A stretch of DNA of 51,118 nt from assembly GCA_035625915.1 (NCBI GenBank), contig DASPOR010000006.1, positions 1-51,118 of the forward strand, written 5' to 3'. Below are positions 34,248 through 43,051 of this stretch, one piece after another. How positions within the stretch are numbered: the stretch's first letter is position 1; each line of letters starts with the position of its first letter. The notes beneath the pieces were generated by a model. That model saw only the letters and a program-made list of their open reading frames with translations, did not search any database and was not told the origin of the DNA. Both the position numbers and the translations under genes were made by a program. The DNA is from Alphaproteobacteria bacterium. GTDB lineage: Bacteria; Pseudomonadota; Alphaproteobacteria; JACZXZ01.

Positions 34248-35018
34248 TCAAATCGACTTGAGGCCATCCATCGCCGCCCGAAAGGACGACGACAGCAAGA
34301 TCACGTCCGTCGAATAGATGACGAAGCGAAAACCCTTTGCCATCCATCGGCGTGCCGCATCGACGGTCGTGACCAGGCAACCACCGGTCTTGCCGTGTGC
34401 CTTGCACGCGCCGATGACCCGATCGACCGCCGCGACGAATATTTCATGGTCATATTGACCGGGCACGCCGAGCGACACCGAGAGATCCATATGACCGACG
34501 AACGCCACGTCGACCCCCGGCGCCGAAGCGATCTCCTCAATGTGCTCGACCCCGCGCCCGGTCTCGATCTTCACCGCGATGAGCGTGCGCTCATCGGCAA
34601 TTTTCATCGCCTCGGCGATATCGACGCCGGCGTAATCGTCATGGGCGATGCCGAACGCAACGCCGCGCACGCCGTTCGGCGGATAATGGCTGACGCGAAC
34701 GATCGCCTCCGCCTGGGCGCGCGTCTCGACCACCGGGACCAGGAGGCCCATGGCGCCGCAATCGAGCGGGCGGACCAGGAGGTGATAATCGTGCCAGGGC
34801 ACATTGACCATCGGCACGATACCGAGGCCGCGGCAAAGTGCTGTTTGTGCCTTGATTGTCGCGATGTCGAGGCACCCGGCTTCCTGGTCGTACATAATGA
34901 AGTCCGCACCGGCACCGGCGAAGATTTGCGGGAGCCCCGGGCTCGCGCATTCCATGATCATCGGCCCGAAAGCCGCTTCGCCGCGCATGAGCCGTTCGCG
35001 GACGGGATTGGTTCGCAT
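34248..35018 (-). CDS. HpcH/HpaI aldolase family protein
   Basis: A class II (divalent-metal) aldolase of the HpcH/HpaI family, 256 residues. The metal ligands Glu152 (VKIETGRG) and Asp178 (VGHMDLS) are in place, as is LVPVVETRAQAEAIV. These enzymes split 2-keto-3-deoxy acids to pyruvate plus an aldehyde. The usual DxEH motif near residue 45 reads DQEAG here, so the conserved His is missing (see findings). It is the first gene of the minus-strand cluster. ATG 35018 has GAGGAGGG upstream. Confidence 0.87.
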   Translation of the reverse strand: MRTNPVRERLMRGEAAFGPMIMECASPGLPQIFAGAGADFIMYDQEAGCLDIATIKAQTALCRGLGIVPMVNVPWHDYHLLVRPLDCGAMGLLVPVVETRAQAEAIVRVSHYPPNGVRGVAFGIAHDDYAGVDIAEAMKIADERTLIAVKIETGRGVEHIEEIASAPGVDVAFVGHMDLSVSLGVPGQYDHEIFVAAVDRVIGACKAHGKTGGCLVTTVDAARRWMAKGFRFVIYSTDVILLSSSFRAAMDGLKSI

Positions 35019-35405
35019 GTCGGCCCTCCTCGCGGGTTTGTTGCATCGGACGGGTCGTCGCCTCGACAGGCGCTCTCATTTCAGGCGGATGCCAATGTGG
35101 CCGGTGGAAGCATGACTGATCACGGCGAAGCCTGTCGACTAATTTAGGAGGCAGTCGACGCAGCAGGCATCCAATAAGACCGCCATCGTCGTTACACCGC
35201 ATAGGAGGTTTCGCGCATCCCCTATCGGGGGAGGTCGAAGAAAATCCTTGCTTTTTCTTCAGAGATATGTTCTTGATATGTTCCTTCGATTTCCCTCTCT
35301 TGTCGCACCTGCAAAAAGGCCCCAGATGAATGCCATCGGGGCCTTTGGAGCCGTCTCTCGCAAAACAGCCCGCTTTGCAGCGAGCCCAGCCACAAGGTAG
35401 CTATC
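35019..35405. other. Divergent intergenic region
   Basis: This 387-bp gap lies between the aldolase gene (minus) and the cyclase gene (plus). Promoters for both must lie here. The only clear structure is the hairpin at 35313-35346. I see no small ORF with support. Confidence 0.6.
35313..35346 (-). terminator. Hairpin, terminator-like on the minus strand
   Basis: AAAGGCCCC (35315-35323) pairs perfectly with GGGGCCTTT (35338-35346) around a 14-base loop that can extend the stem. On the minus strand it is followed by a run of five T, like a Rho-independent terminator. On the plus strand it would lie in the leader of the cyclase mRNA, 60 bp before its start, without a T-run. Confidence 0.55.
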
Positions 35406-36812
35406 ATGAACTATGCACCTGAAGTCGCGACCCTTTTTGCGACGCTAAGTCAATCGGCCGGGCCGGATGTGGCCCAGGCGATCGAAACCCATGTCCAGAA
35501 GGCATCCGACCGCGAACTTTGCCGCATCAATCCGCTGGCATTCGCGACCAGTCATGGCCTCGATGCCGATCAGGTGATCGCGGCATTCCTTCATGCGGCG
35601 CATATCGGCATCTTCGAGCTTTCCTGGAACGTCTTTTGTCCGAGTTGCAGCGGGGTACTCGAGTCTACCGCTACCCTAAAGGCCATCAAGCGCGCTGAAT
35701 ATATGTGCGCCTTCTGCGATGCCAGCTACGAGCCGAAGCTCGATGAGGTCGTCGAAGTGACGTTCAGCGTCAGCCCGCGCGTGCGCCGGATTGCCGCTCA
35801 TGATCCGCACTTGCTCCCCGTCTGGGAGTATTACCGGCAAATTTTCTGGAGTTCCGGCATCGATCTTCCCGACGACGCAAATTTCAGCAAGGTCATCGCC
35901 GAAGCCGTCCTGGATGCGGTCGAACTGCCGGCGGGCGGGAAGGCGATCCTGTCATTTCAACTGCCCGAGGCGCCGGTCATTTTGTGCGAACCGGTCGTGC
36001 ACACAAGCCAATTCATCGCCGTCAAGGGGGATTTGGCCAAAGAGCGGCAGAATTTGAGCTACATCCTGACCAAGGAAATGGGACCCGTCGGTAAGGCGGA
36101 GCTTCATCCGGGCGCTGTCCGCATCGCAATCGAAAACCGGACCAACCAGCGCACGATTCCGACCGTGTGGATTGCCGGGGAGGCGCTGAACGCGCTCTTG
36201 TCGGCACGTCGGCCTTTCCTCACGGCGAAGCAACTTCTCACCAACCAGACTTTCCGCGACCTTTACCGGACCAACACCCTGGATGTCGATCAGCGGCTCA
36301 AGATCACGAGCCTCACCTTCCTTTTCACCGATTTGATGGACTCCACGGCACTCTACGATCGGGTCGGCGACCTCGCCGCATTCGATCTGGTGAACCAGCA
36401 TTTCCGCGTCCTCAACGATATCGTCTCGAACGAGTCCGGAGCCGTCGTCAAAACGATCGGAGACGCGATGATGGCGACCTTCCCGACGCCCGACCGGGCC
36501 GTTACCGCGGCGTTGCGCATGCGCAACGAGATCCGCAAGCTCGATGAGGATTTATTGGTCAAGATCGGGATTCACGAGGGGCCCTGCCTTGCCGTCGTGC
36601 TCAACGAGCGCCAGGACTTCTTTGGGCAAACCGTCAATATCGCCTCGCGCGTCCAGGGGCTTGCCGATTCTCATGCCATTCTCGCCACCCAACCAGTGAT
36701 CGAGAACGCCAAAGCGTCTCAGGTGCTCCGCACAAATGGGATCACCCCACTCGAGCAGAAGCGACCGCTGCGCGGCATCAGCGACCGGATACCGATCTAC
36801 GAGATACCCTGA
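35406..36812 (+). CDS. Class III adenylate cyclase with N-terminal DUF5939-like domain
   Basis: The 468-residue protein has a C-terminal class III cyclase domain (about 300-468). Metal-binding Asp309 (FLFTDLMDST) and Asp353 (IGDAMMATF), adenine-selecting Lys349 and Asp404, and the transition-state residues Asn411 and Arg415 (VNIASRV) are all present, so an active ATP cyclase making cAMP is expected. The N-terminal 290 residues fit DUF5939 and include two CxxC pairs, Cys78/81 (CPSC) and Cys101/104 (CAFC), a likely zinc ribbon. There is no membrane helix. AAGG precedes ATG 35406. Confidence 0.9.
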   Translation: MNYAPEVATLFATLSQSAGPDVAQAIETHVQKASDRELCRINPLAFATSHGLDADQVIAAFLHAAHIGIFELSWNVFCPSCSGVLESTATLKAIKRAEYMCAFCDASYEPKLDEVVEVTFSVSPRVRRIAAHDPHLLPVWEYYRQIFWSSGIDLPDDANFSKVIAEAVLDAVELPAGGKAILSFQLPEAPVILCEPVVHTSQFIAVKGDLAKERQNLSYILTKEMGPVGKAELHPGAVRIAIENRTNQRTIPTVWIAGEALNALLSARRPFLTAKQLLTNQTFRDLYRTNTLDVDQRLKITSLTFLFTDLMDSTALYDRVGDLAAFDLVNQHFRVLNDIVSNESGAVVKTIGDAMMATFPTPDRAVTAALRMRNEIRKLDEDLLVKIGIHEGPCLAVVLNERQDFFGQTVNIASRVQGLADSHAILATQPVIENAKASQVLRTNGITPLEQKRPLRGISDRIPIYEIP

Positions 36813-36997
36813 TAGCCGCAACTTTTGGGACATGTGGCCTCCCTGCCGGCGCGGCACCGGCGGAGACCCTTAGGCGGGATTTTCTTGACCTGCTCGGCAT
36901 CGATGCGCTCCATTACCGCGCAAGACAACGGGCCGTCGGCTCGCCTTTTTCAAGTTCTCATCCGGCGGAATCGGCGTCGGGCCAAGGAGAGGTGATC

Positions 36998-38287
36998 ATG
37001 ACTACGAACCACGAACTTTTGGAGCGGCGCAATAATGCGGTTCCGCGGGGTGTCGCAACGGCGACAGGCGTGTTCGCGGCGCGCGCGGAGAATGCCGAGG
37101 TTTGGGACGTCGAGGGTAAGCGCTACATCGACTTCGCAGGCGGCATTGCCGTGCTCAATACCGGGCACCGTCACCCGAAGGTCATGAACGCCATTCAAAA
37201 GCAGCTTGAGCGCTTCACGCACCCATGCTTTCAGGTCACCCCTTACGAGCCCTATATCGCGCTCGCGGAAAAATTGAACCGCTTGGCGCCCTGCAAAGGC
37301 CCGAACAAGACGATCTTCCTGACAACGGGTGCGGAGGCCATCGAGAACGCGATCAAGATCGCACGAGGTGCCACCAAACGTCCCGCCGTCATCTCCTTCG
37401 TCGGCGGCTTTCACGGCCGCACGCTCATGACAATGGCGCTTACCGGCAAGGTCGACCCCTACAAGAAAGGCTTCGGGCCGTTCCCGGGCGAGGTTTACCA
37501 CCTCCCCTACCCCAACCGCTTCCATGACGTCTCAGCCGAGGACTCTTTGAGGGCGCTCGAGTTTCTCTTCAAGGCCGATGTGGAGCCGAGCCGCGTCGCG
37601 GCGATGCTAATCGAGCCCGTGCAGGGCGAAGGCGGCTTTTACATCGCACCCTTCGAGTTCCTTCGCGAGCTGCGGAAGGTCTGCGACCGGCACGGCATCC
37701 TGCTTGTCGCGGACGAAATCCAATGCGGCTTCGGCCGCACGGGCAAGATGTTCGCGATCGAGCATGCCGGCGTGCAAGCGGACCTCGTCACGATGGCCAA
37801 GAGCCTCGGCGGCGGCATGCCGCTCTCGGCGGTCACGGGCCGTGCCGAGATCATGGATGCGGTCGAGCCGGGCGGGCTCGGCGGCACCTACGCGGGAAAT
37901 CCGGTTGCTTGTGCCGCGGCCCTCGCCGTTCTCGAGGTCTTCGAGGAGGAGAAACTACTCGAGCGCAGTACGAAGATCGGCGAGCGCGTCGTGCGACGGA
38001 TGAACGAGCTTGCGGCGACCAACCGTTTCCCGTGCATCGGCGAAGTACGAGGCCTCGGCGGCATGGTCGCAATCGAGCTTGTCGAGGACCGCACGACGAA
38101 GACGCCCGCGGCGGCACTCACCAAACGCTGGGCGACGCAAAGCCTCAAGAACGGGCTTATCCTCCTGACGTGCGGCGTCTATGGAAACGTGGCCCGCGTT
38201 CTGGTGCCGCTCACCGCAAGCGACGCGATCGTTGAAGAGGGTCTCAAGATCATGGAGCGCTCCCTCGAGGAAGCCCTCGCCGCCTGA
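36998..38287 (+). CDS. gabT: 4-aminobutyrate aminotransferase family protein
   Basis: A class III PLP aminotransferase of 429 residues. The PLP lysine is Lys268 in MAKSLGGGMPLS, Asp239 in LLVADEIQCGFGRTG contacts the PLP ring, and GAEAIENAIKIAR holds the phosphate. GabT enzymes move the amino group of GABA to 2-oxoglutarate. The start ATG 36998 has AAGGAGAGG upstream. A gabD dehydrogenase is not nearby, so other omega-amino substrates (for example putrescine products) are possible. The gene has its own 185-bp upstream gap. Confidence 0.9.
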   Translation: MTTNHELLERRNNAVPRGVATATGVFAARAENAEVWDVEGKRYIDFAGGIAVLNTGHRHPKVMNAIQKQLERFTHPCFQVTPYEPYIALAEKLNRLAPCKGPNKTIFLTTGAEAIENAIKIARGATKRPAVISFVGGFHGRTLMTMALTGKVDPYKKGFGPFPGEVYHLPYPNRFHDVSAEDSLRALEFLFKADVEPSRVAAMLIEPVQGEGGFYIAPFEFLRELRKVCDRHGILLVADEIQCGFGRTGKMFAIEHAGVQADLVTMAKSLGGGMPLSAVTGRAEIMDAVEPGGLGGTYAGNPVACAAALAVLEVFEEEKLLERSTKIGERVVRRMNELAATNRFPCIGEVRGLGGMVAIELVEDRTTKTPAAALTKRWATQSLKNGLILLTCGVYGNVARVLVPLTASDAIVEEGLKIMERSLEEALAA

Positions 38288-38388
38288 GCCTCTGCTTCTT
38301 TCCCGACCGCGCGCGGGTGAACGCTTCGTCGTTCCTTTCCGGGCAAGTGCATCGGCGCGCGGCCGCCGATGCCTGCCCGTGCGGGACA

Positions 38389-39231
38389 TCACAGCATCGG
38401 CAAGCCCTGGCGGGCGCCACGCGGAAAAGCCCGGTCGATTTGCGCAATCTCGGCGGCGCTGAGCTTTAAGCCGTCGCCGCCCGCGTTCTCGACCACGTGC
38501 TCGACGCTGGCTGCCTTTGGAATCGCAAACGTTCCCTTATGGCGGATAAGAAAGGCGAGCGCCACCTGACGCGGGGTGGCGCCACGGGCGTTGGCGATTT
38601 CGGCGAGCACTTTGCCACCCGACGAGCGAGGGGCGGGAAAGTCTCCTTGGCCGAAGGGACTATAGGCGACGACGGCAACATCGTGCTTTTCGCACCACGG
38701 GATGACGCCGTGCTCGATCGCGCGCTCGCGCAAATGGTACAGCACCTGATTGCAGGCGACCTTCCCGGGGCCCGCGATCGCAAGCACCTCGTCGAGGTCG
38801 GAAACGTCGAAATTCGACACACCCCACGAGAGGACCTTGCCGTCGGCCTGCAAAGTCTCGAGTGCCGCGACGGTATCGGCAAGCGGATAGCTGCCCCGCC
38901 AATGGAGAAGGTAACAGTCGAGTCGGTCCGTCTTCAGTCGCTTCAGAGAGTTTTCGCAGGCCTCGATCGTGCCCTTGCGCGACGCGTTGCTTGGCAGAAC
39001 CTTCGAGACGATGAACAACCCGTCGCGCCGGCCGGCGATGGCCTCGGCGACGATCTCCTCCGCCCGGCCAGAACCATACATTTCGGCCGTATCGATATGG
39101 GTCATGCCAAGATCGATTCCGCGGCGGAGCGCTGCAACGGCACTCGGACGGCGATCCCTTTCGATGTTCCAAGTCCCTTGGCCAACCGCGGCGACTTGCA
39201 CGCCCGTGGCACCGAATTTCCGTTGTTGCAT
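38389..39231 (-). CDS. Aldo/keto reductase
   Basis: The 280-residue protein has the AKR catalytic tetrad Asp47, Tyr52, Lys77 and His110 (THIDTAEMYGSG, IVSKVLP, LLHWRG). The C-terminal AIPKAASVEHVVENA binds NADPH in this fold. The exact aldehyde or ketone substrate is unknown. ATG 39231 gives the normal N-terminus QQRKFGATGVQVAAVGQGTW. It is divergent from the amine oxidase gene across 252 bp, so the two might be co-regulated, possibly to handle aldehydes made by the oxidase. Confidence 0.87.
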   Translation of the reverse strand: MQQRKFGATGVQVAAVGQGTWNIERDRRPSAVAALRRGIDLGMTHIDTAEMYGSGRAEEIVAEAIAGRRDGLFIVSKVLPSNASRKGTIEACENSLKRLKTDRLDCYLLHWRGSYPLADTVAALETLQADGKVLSWGVSNFDVSDLDEVLAIAGPGKVACNQVLYHLRERAIEHGVIPWCEKHDVAVVAYSPFGQGDFPAPRSSGGKVLAEIANARGATPRQVALAFLIRHKGTFAIPKAASVEHVVENAGGDGLKLSAAEIAQIDRAFPRGARQGLPML

Positions 39232-39483
39232 CGCGATACTCCCGTTCGCCGCGGGCTTGGGAGACACGGTAAAGATTGCAAGCCTCGCCCGAGCCCGAAT
39301 CGTTATCTATCGCGTCTTGCGCGGAGATGCCAGGGTTGCACGGCCGGCTATGCCCTGGGATACCCGCGATCCCAATCATTCGCGGGCGAAGCTGCTTGCG
39401 ACAAAGGCTCGAGGAAGGCCAAAATCGCGGCCCGAAGGCCGCCAAGTCGGGGCTGTCTGGAATTTTTACCGAAGAGTGCAACA

Positions 39484-41067
39484 GTGACGCAGTCCATCTC
39501 ACGGCGGGGATTTATCGATCTGGTGGGGCGAATGGGGGGTGCCGCCGCGGTTTACGAGACCATGTCGGCAATGGGGCTGTTACGCGTGCCCGGGGCCTAT
39601 GCGGGGCCACCGTCGCTAGCGCCGCATTCGGGACGCGGGACGCATGTGGCGATCCTGGGTGCTGGGCTTGCCGGAATGACGGCCGCCTACGAGCTGTCGC
39701 GCGCTGGTTACCGCTGCACCATTCTCGAGGCGCGGCACCGTGCGGGCGGTCGCACATGGACCCTCCGTCGGGGCGACCTGGTCGAGGAGGCCGACAGCCG
39801 ACAACGATGCGGGTTTTCGCCAGGCGAAGAGATGTACCTCAACCCCGGCCCCGCGCGGATTCCGCAACATCACCAAGCATTGCTCGGCTATTGCCGACAT
39901 TTTGGCGTCGCCCTCGAGGCGATGGTGAACGAGAACCGCAACGCCTTTTTTCAAAGCGATCAGGCATTCGGCGGCAAACCAATTCGCCAGCGCCAGTTCA
40001 TCAGCAGCAGCCGAGGCTATATCGCGGAGTTGCTGGCGAAAGCGGTCAATCAACGCGCCCTCGATCAAGCGCTCAGCGAAGAGGACCAGCACCGATTTCT
40101 CGAAATGCTGCGCGAATTCGGCTCGCTCGACCGCGCATACGAGTTCAAGGGCTCGTCACGCCTCGGCAATAGCGAATGGCCGGGTGCCGGCGATCAGAAA
40201 GGCGTGCAGCTCGAGCCCCTGCCGCTGCCGGAGCTGTTGAAGCCGGTGTTCGCATACTTCCAGCTTAATTGGAGCGAGCTTATCGATTTCGCGCCGACGA
40301 TGCTGCAGCCCAAGGGAGGCATGGACCAAATCGCCAAGGCTTTCGAGGCGCGGGTTCATCCCATGATCCACTACGGTGCCGAGGTGCTGGCCGTCAGGCG
40401 GGAAGGCGACGGTGTGCGCATCCACTATCGACGGGGTGCCGACAAGGCGCGTGAGGCGCTCGTGGCCGACTATTGCATCTGCGCCATTCCGTTGAGCGTG
40501 CTTCGCGGAATCGAGACCGATCTTTCGAGCGCGTTCAGGGAGGCGATCGCCGCACCCCCTTACAGTGCCGTGGTCAAGATCGGATTTGAGGCCAAGCGCC
40601 GCTTCTGGGAGGAGGACGAGCAGATCTATGGCGGTATCTCCTGGATCGACGACGACGTGACCCAGATTTGGTATCCCTCCACCGGATTCCACGCGAAGCG
40701 CGGAATTCTGCTCGGCGCCTATATCTGGAGCGACGAGAGGGCGGAGCGCATGGGGGCACTCAGCCCCGCCGAGCGTCTCGCGGCATCGCTCAAGAGCGGT
40801 GAAAAGCTTCATCCGGCCTATGCGCGCGATCTTGCCCGCGGCATCTCGGTTGCTTGGCACAAGATTCCCTTCAATCGCGGTGCTTGGGTCGAGTGGACCA
40901 AGGAAACGCGCGCAAGCGCTTATGAAACCCTCATCCGCGGCGAGCCGCCGGTCTACCTCGCGGGCGAGCACATGAGCTATGTGACCGCATGGCAGGAGGG
41001 CGCCATCCTCTCGGCCCATGCGACAGTCAAGGCGATCGACGACCGGGTGCGGGCCAAAAAGGCTTGA
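39484..41067 (+). CDS. Tat-exported flavin amine oxidase
   Basis: The 527-residue protein starts with a twin-arginine signal, SRRGFIDLVGRMGG. Next come the FAD motif HVAILGAGLAGMTAAYEL (GxGxxG at 59-64) and EARHRAGGRTW. The ending AGEHMSYVTAWQEGAILSAH is the FAD-contact motif of monoamine oxidases and L-amino-acid oxidases. It would oxidise an amine or amino acid in the periplasm, releasing ammonia and hydrogen peroxide. GTG 39484 is chosen because the signal starts there and GAAGAG lies upstream. The frame is open far to the left, but only as a shadow of the reductase gene. Confidence 0.9.
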   Translation: MTQSISRRGFIDLVGRMGGAAAVYETMSAMGLLRVPGAYAGPPSLAPHSGRGTHVAILGAGLAGMTAAYELSRAGYRCTILEARHRAGGRTWTLRRGDLVEEADSRQRCGFSPGEEMYLNPGPARIPQHHQALLGYCRHFGVALEAMVNENRNAFFQSDQAFGGKPIRQRQFISSSRGYIAELLAKAVNQRALDQALSEEDQHRFLEMLREFGSLDRAYEFKGSSRLGNSEWPGAGDQKGVQLEPLPLPELLKPVFAYFQLNWSELIDFAPTMLQPKGGMDQIAKAFEARVHPMIHYGAEVLAVRREGDGVRIHYRRGADKAREALVADYCICAIPLSVLRGIETDLSSAFREAIAAPPYSAVVKIGFEAKRRFWEEDEQIYGGISWIDDDVTQIWYPSTGFHAKRGILLGAYIWSDERAERMGALSPAERLAASLKSGEKLHPAYARDLARGISVAWHKIPFNRGAWVEWTKETRASAYETLIRGEPPVYLAGEHMSYVTAWQEGAILSAHATVKAIDDRVRAKKA

Positions 41068-41390
41068 TCTCAACTGGGGATTGTCGAGATTGTCGGCGCC
41101 GATAATCGCAAGCTGTCGCGATATCCGGCCCAGCAAGCAGAAGCCCATTGGAGCAAAAAGACGCCCGACCTGGACGCCCCCGAATTGGGCCAAGGCGCTC
41201 ACTTATTCGCCAAGGCCCGAAACGATCCGTCTCGTCCGTAGTAATTCATCCAGGAACTTCGACCTGATCGCTCATTCCTCAATCGATCTCAGCGCACTCT
41301 TACGATGAGGGTCCGGCCGGCCTTGGGGACAAGCGCCCGGTAGCCAATTTCCCACAGTATTTCTGGACTTTCCCCCGGAAGGTCATCATC

Positions 41391-41406
41391 ATTAGCGGTC
41401 GCTAAT
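41391..41406. promoter_or_regulatory. Perfect inverted repeat, candidate operator
   Basis: ATTAGCG, two bases, then CGCTAAT form a perfect 7+7 inverted repeat 55 bp upstream of the LivK-type gene. Its size and position fit a dimeric regulator site. The rest of the 394-bp gap 41068-41461 shows no gene that I can support. Confidence 0.5.
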
Positions 41407-41461
41407 CTATAGGTATAAGCAGCAAACCGCTGCGGGGCATTTACGTACAGGGAGCTGGAAC

Positions 41462-42727
41462 ATGAACCACACTCAACGCAGAGCGGCGCTGACCGGCGCA
41501 GTCGGCGCAACTCTTGTACTTGCCGCCTTGGCCTTGGGCGGAATCCCTTCAATTCAGGCCGCCGATAAGAGCGTGACGATCGGTATCGAGCTTCCGCTTA
41601 CGGGTGCCGATGCCGAAGGCGCCACCCGGATCAAATACGGCGCCGAAATGGCCATCGACGAAGCGAACGCCGCGGGCGGCGTGGCCGGATACAAACTCGA
41701 CATGATGACCCTCGATAGCGGCACGGCATCGGCGGGCCAATACGATCCGGCGCAAGCCGCGACGAACGCCAAGAAGTTCATCTCAGACCCCAAGGTCGTG
41801 GCCGCAATCGGCCCCGAGATGAGCGGCGAGGGCAAGGCGATGTCGCCGATCCTCTCTTCCGGCGATCTTGCAACCGTGACACCGTCTTCGACCAACCCGG
41901 ACATCACCGATCCGAAGTTTTCCGGGCAATATCGTCCGAAGGGCAAGGCCGTATATTTCCGCACCGTCACGACCGACGCCTTCCAAGGCCCGAACATGGC
42001 CAACTACATGCGGGACAACTTGAAGGTGAAGACCGTCTACATTCTGGACGATTCGGGTGCTTATGGCGTGGGCATCGCGAACGCCTTCGAAGGGCAGGCG
42101 AAGAAGATCGGCATGAACGTGCTCGGCCACGACCAGCTCAATCCGAAAGAGGCCGACTACACCACGATCCTGACCAAGATCAAGGCGCTCAATCCGGACG
42201 CCATCTATTACGGCGGCGTCGCTCAAGCGGGTGTCAAGGTCGTCAAGCAGGCCGCCGACGTGATGCCGCCCGCGATGATTCGGGCCGGTGGCGACGGCGT
42301 CTATGGTCCCGAATATCTGGGTGCAGCGGGCTTCCCGGCTGCGGACGGCTGGTATGCGACGATCGCATCGCCGCACGTCCTCGACGATCCCGCAATGAAG
42401 GCGTGGGTCGAGAAATACGCGAAGCGCTACGGCACGCAACCTGACGACTACGCGATCACCGCCTATGACGCCGCACTCGTCGTCATCGACGCGATCAAGC
42501 GTGTCGCGGCGAGCGGCAAGGAGGTCAATCACGCGAACGTGCGCGACGCAATCCAATCGACCAAACTGAAAACCCTACAGGGCGAGGTCGCGTTCGATGA
42601 AAATGGCGACATCGTCAACCGGGTCATCAGCGTGTTCCAGATCAAGCACGACAAGAACTTTCCTGACGACGACATGCTGCATCAATACAAGTACATCGGC
42701 GTGGCGCCGGCAACACCAGCAAGCTGA
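41462..42727 (+). CDS. Branched-chain amino acid/amide-type ABC substrate-binding protein (LivK-like)
   Basis: The 421-residue precursor has a Sec signal ending SIQAAD and a LivK/periplasmic-binding-protein type 1 fold: VTIGIELPLTGADAEGATRI, KYGAEMAIDEANAAGG, and VKTVYILDDSGAYGVGIANA. It would bind an amino acid, amide or urea-type ligand. No permease or ATPase genes of the Liv family follow; a strong terminator does. GGGAG lies before ATG 41462. Standing just ahead of glxBCD-glnT, it may feed that pathway with a nitrogen compound. Confidence 0.9.
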   Translation: MNHTQRRAALTGAVGATLVLAALALGGIPSIQAADKSVTIGIELPLTGADAEGATRIKYGAEMAIDEANAAGGVAGYKLDMMTLDSGTASAGQYDPAQAATNAKKFISDPKVVAAIGPEMSGEGKAMSPILSSGDLATVTPSSTNPDITDPKFSGQYRPKGKAVYFRTVTTDAFQGPNMANYMRDNLKVKTVYILDDSGAYGVGIANAFEGQAKKIGMNVLGHDQLNPKEADYTTILTKIKALNPDAIYYGGVAQAGVKVVKQAADVMPPAMIRAGGDGVYGPEYLGAAGFPAADGWYATIASPHVLDDPAMKAWVEKYAKRYGTQPDDYAITAYDAALVVIDAIKRVAASGKEVNHANVRDAIQSTKLKTLQGEVAFDENGDIVNRVISVFQIKHDKNFPDDDMLHQYKYIGVAPATPAS

Positions 42728-42764
42728 GTAGGCGAAAACGTCGTCCCAATGGGAACGACATAAG

Positions 42765-42803
42765 AGACGGGCCGGACACATGAGTCCGGCCCGTCTTCTT
42801 TTC
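42765..42803 (+). terminator. Strong Rho-independent terminator
   Basis: A perfect 13-bp stem, AGACGGGCCGGAC (42765-42777) with GTCCGGCCCGTCT (42784-42796), has a six-base loop and is followed by TCTTTT. It ends the LivK-type transcript, so glxB needs its own promoter in the next 250 bp. Confidence 0.88.
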
Positions 42804-43051
42804 GGGACATCCCTGCCCCACCTCGTTCCACCAAGGTCGCAAAAGACGAGCGTTCCGGACGAAATGCATCCAAGGACATGCGCGCCGAGCTACTCGCCAA
42901 GATCGATACCACTGGCTCTCGAAAGGTCGAGTGCAACCACAGGACGATTCGTCTTTCGATTTACAGGGCACCCCTGCTTCGCCGTCGTTGAAGCGGGTGA
43001 GCCTATCCGTTAGGCTCATCGCATCGGACCATTGGGGTGGTGGACAATCTT

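Noticed and set aside
38497..39483. Long N-terminal extension of the amine oxidase frame
   Set aside because: It runs antisense through the aldo/keto reductase gene, and a Tat signal with GTG start at 39484 marks the true beginning.
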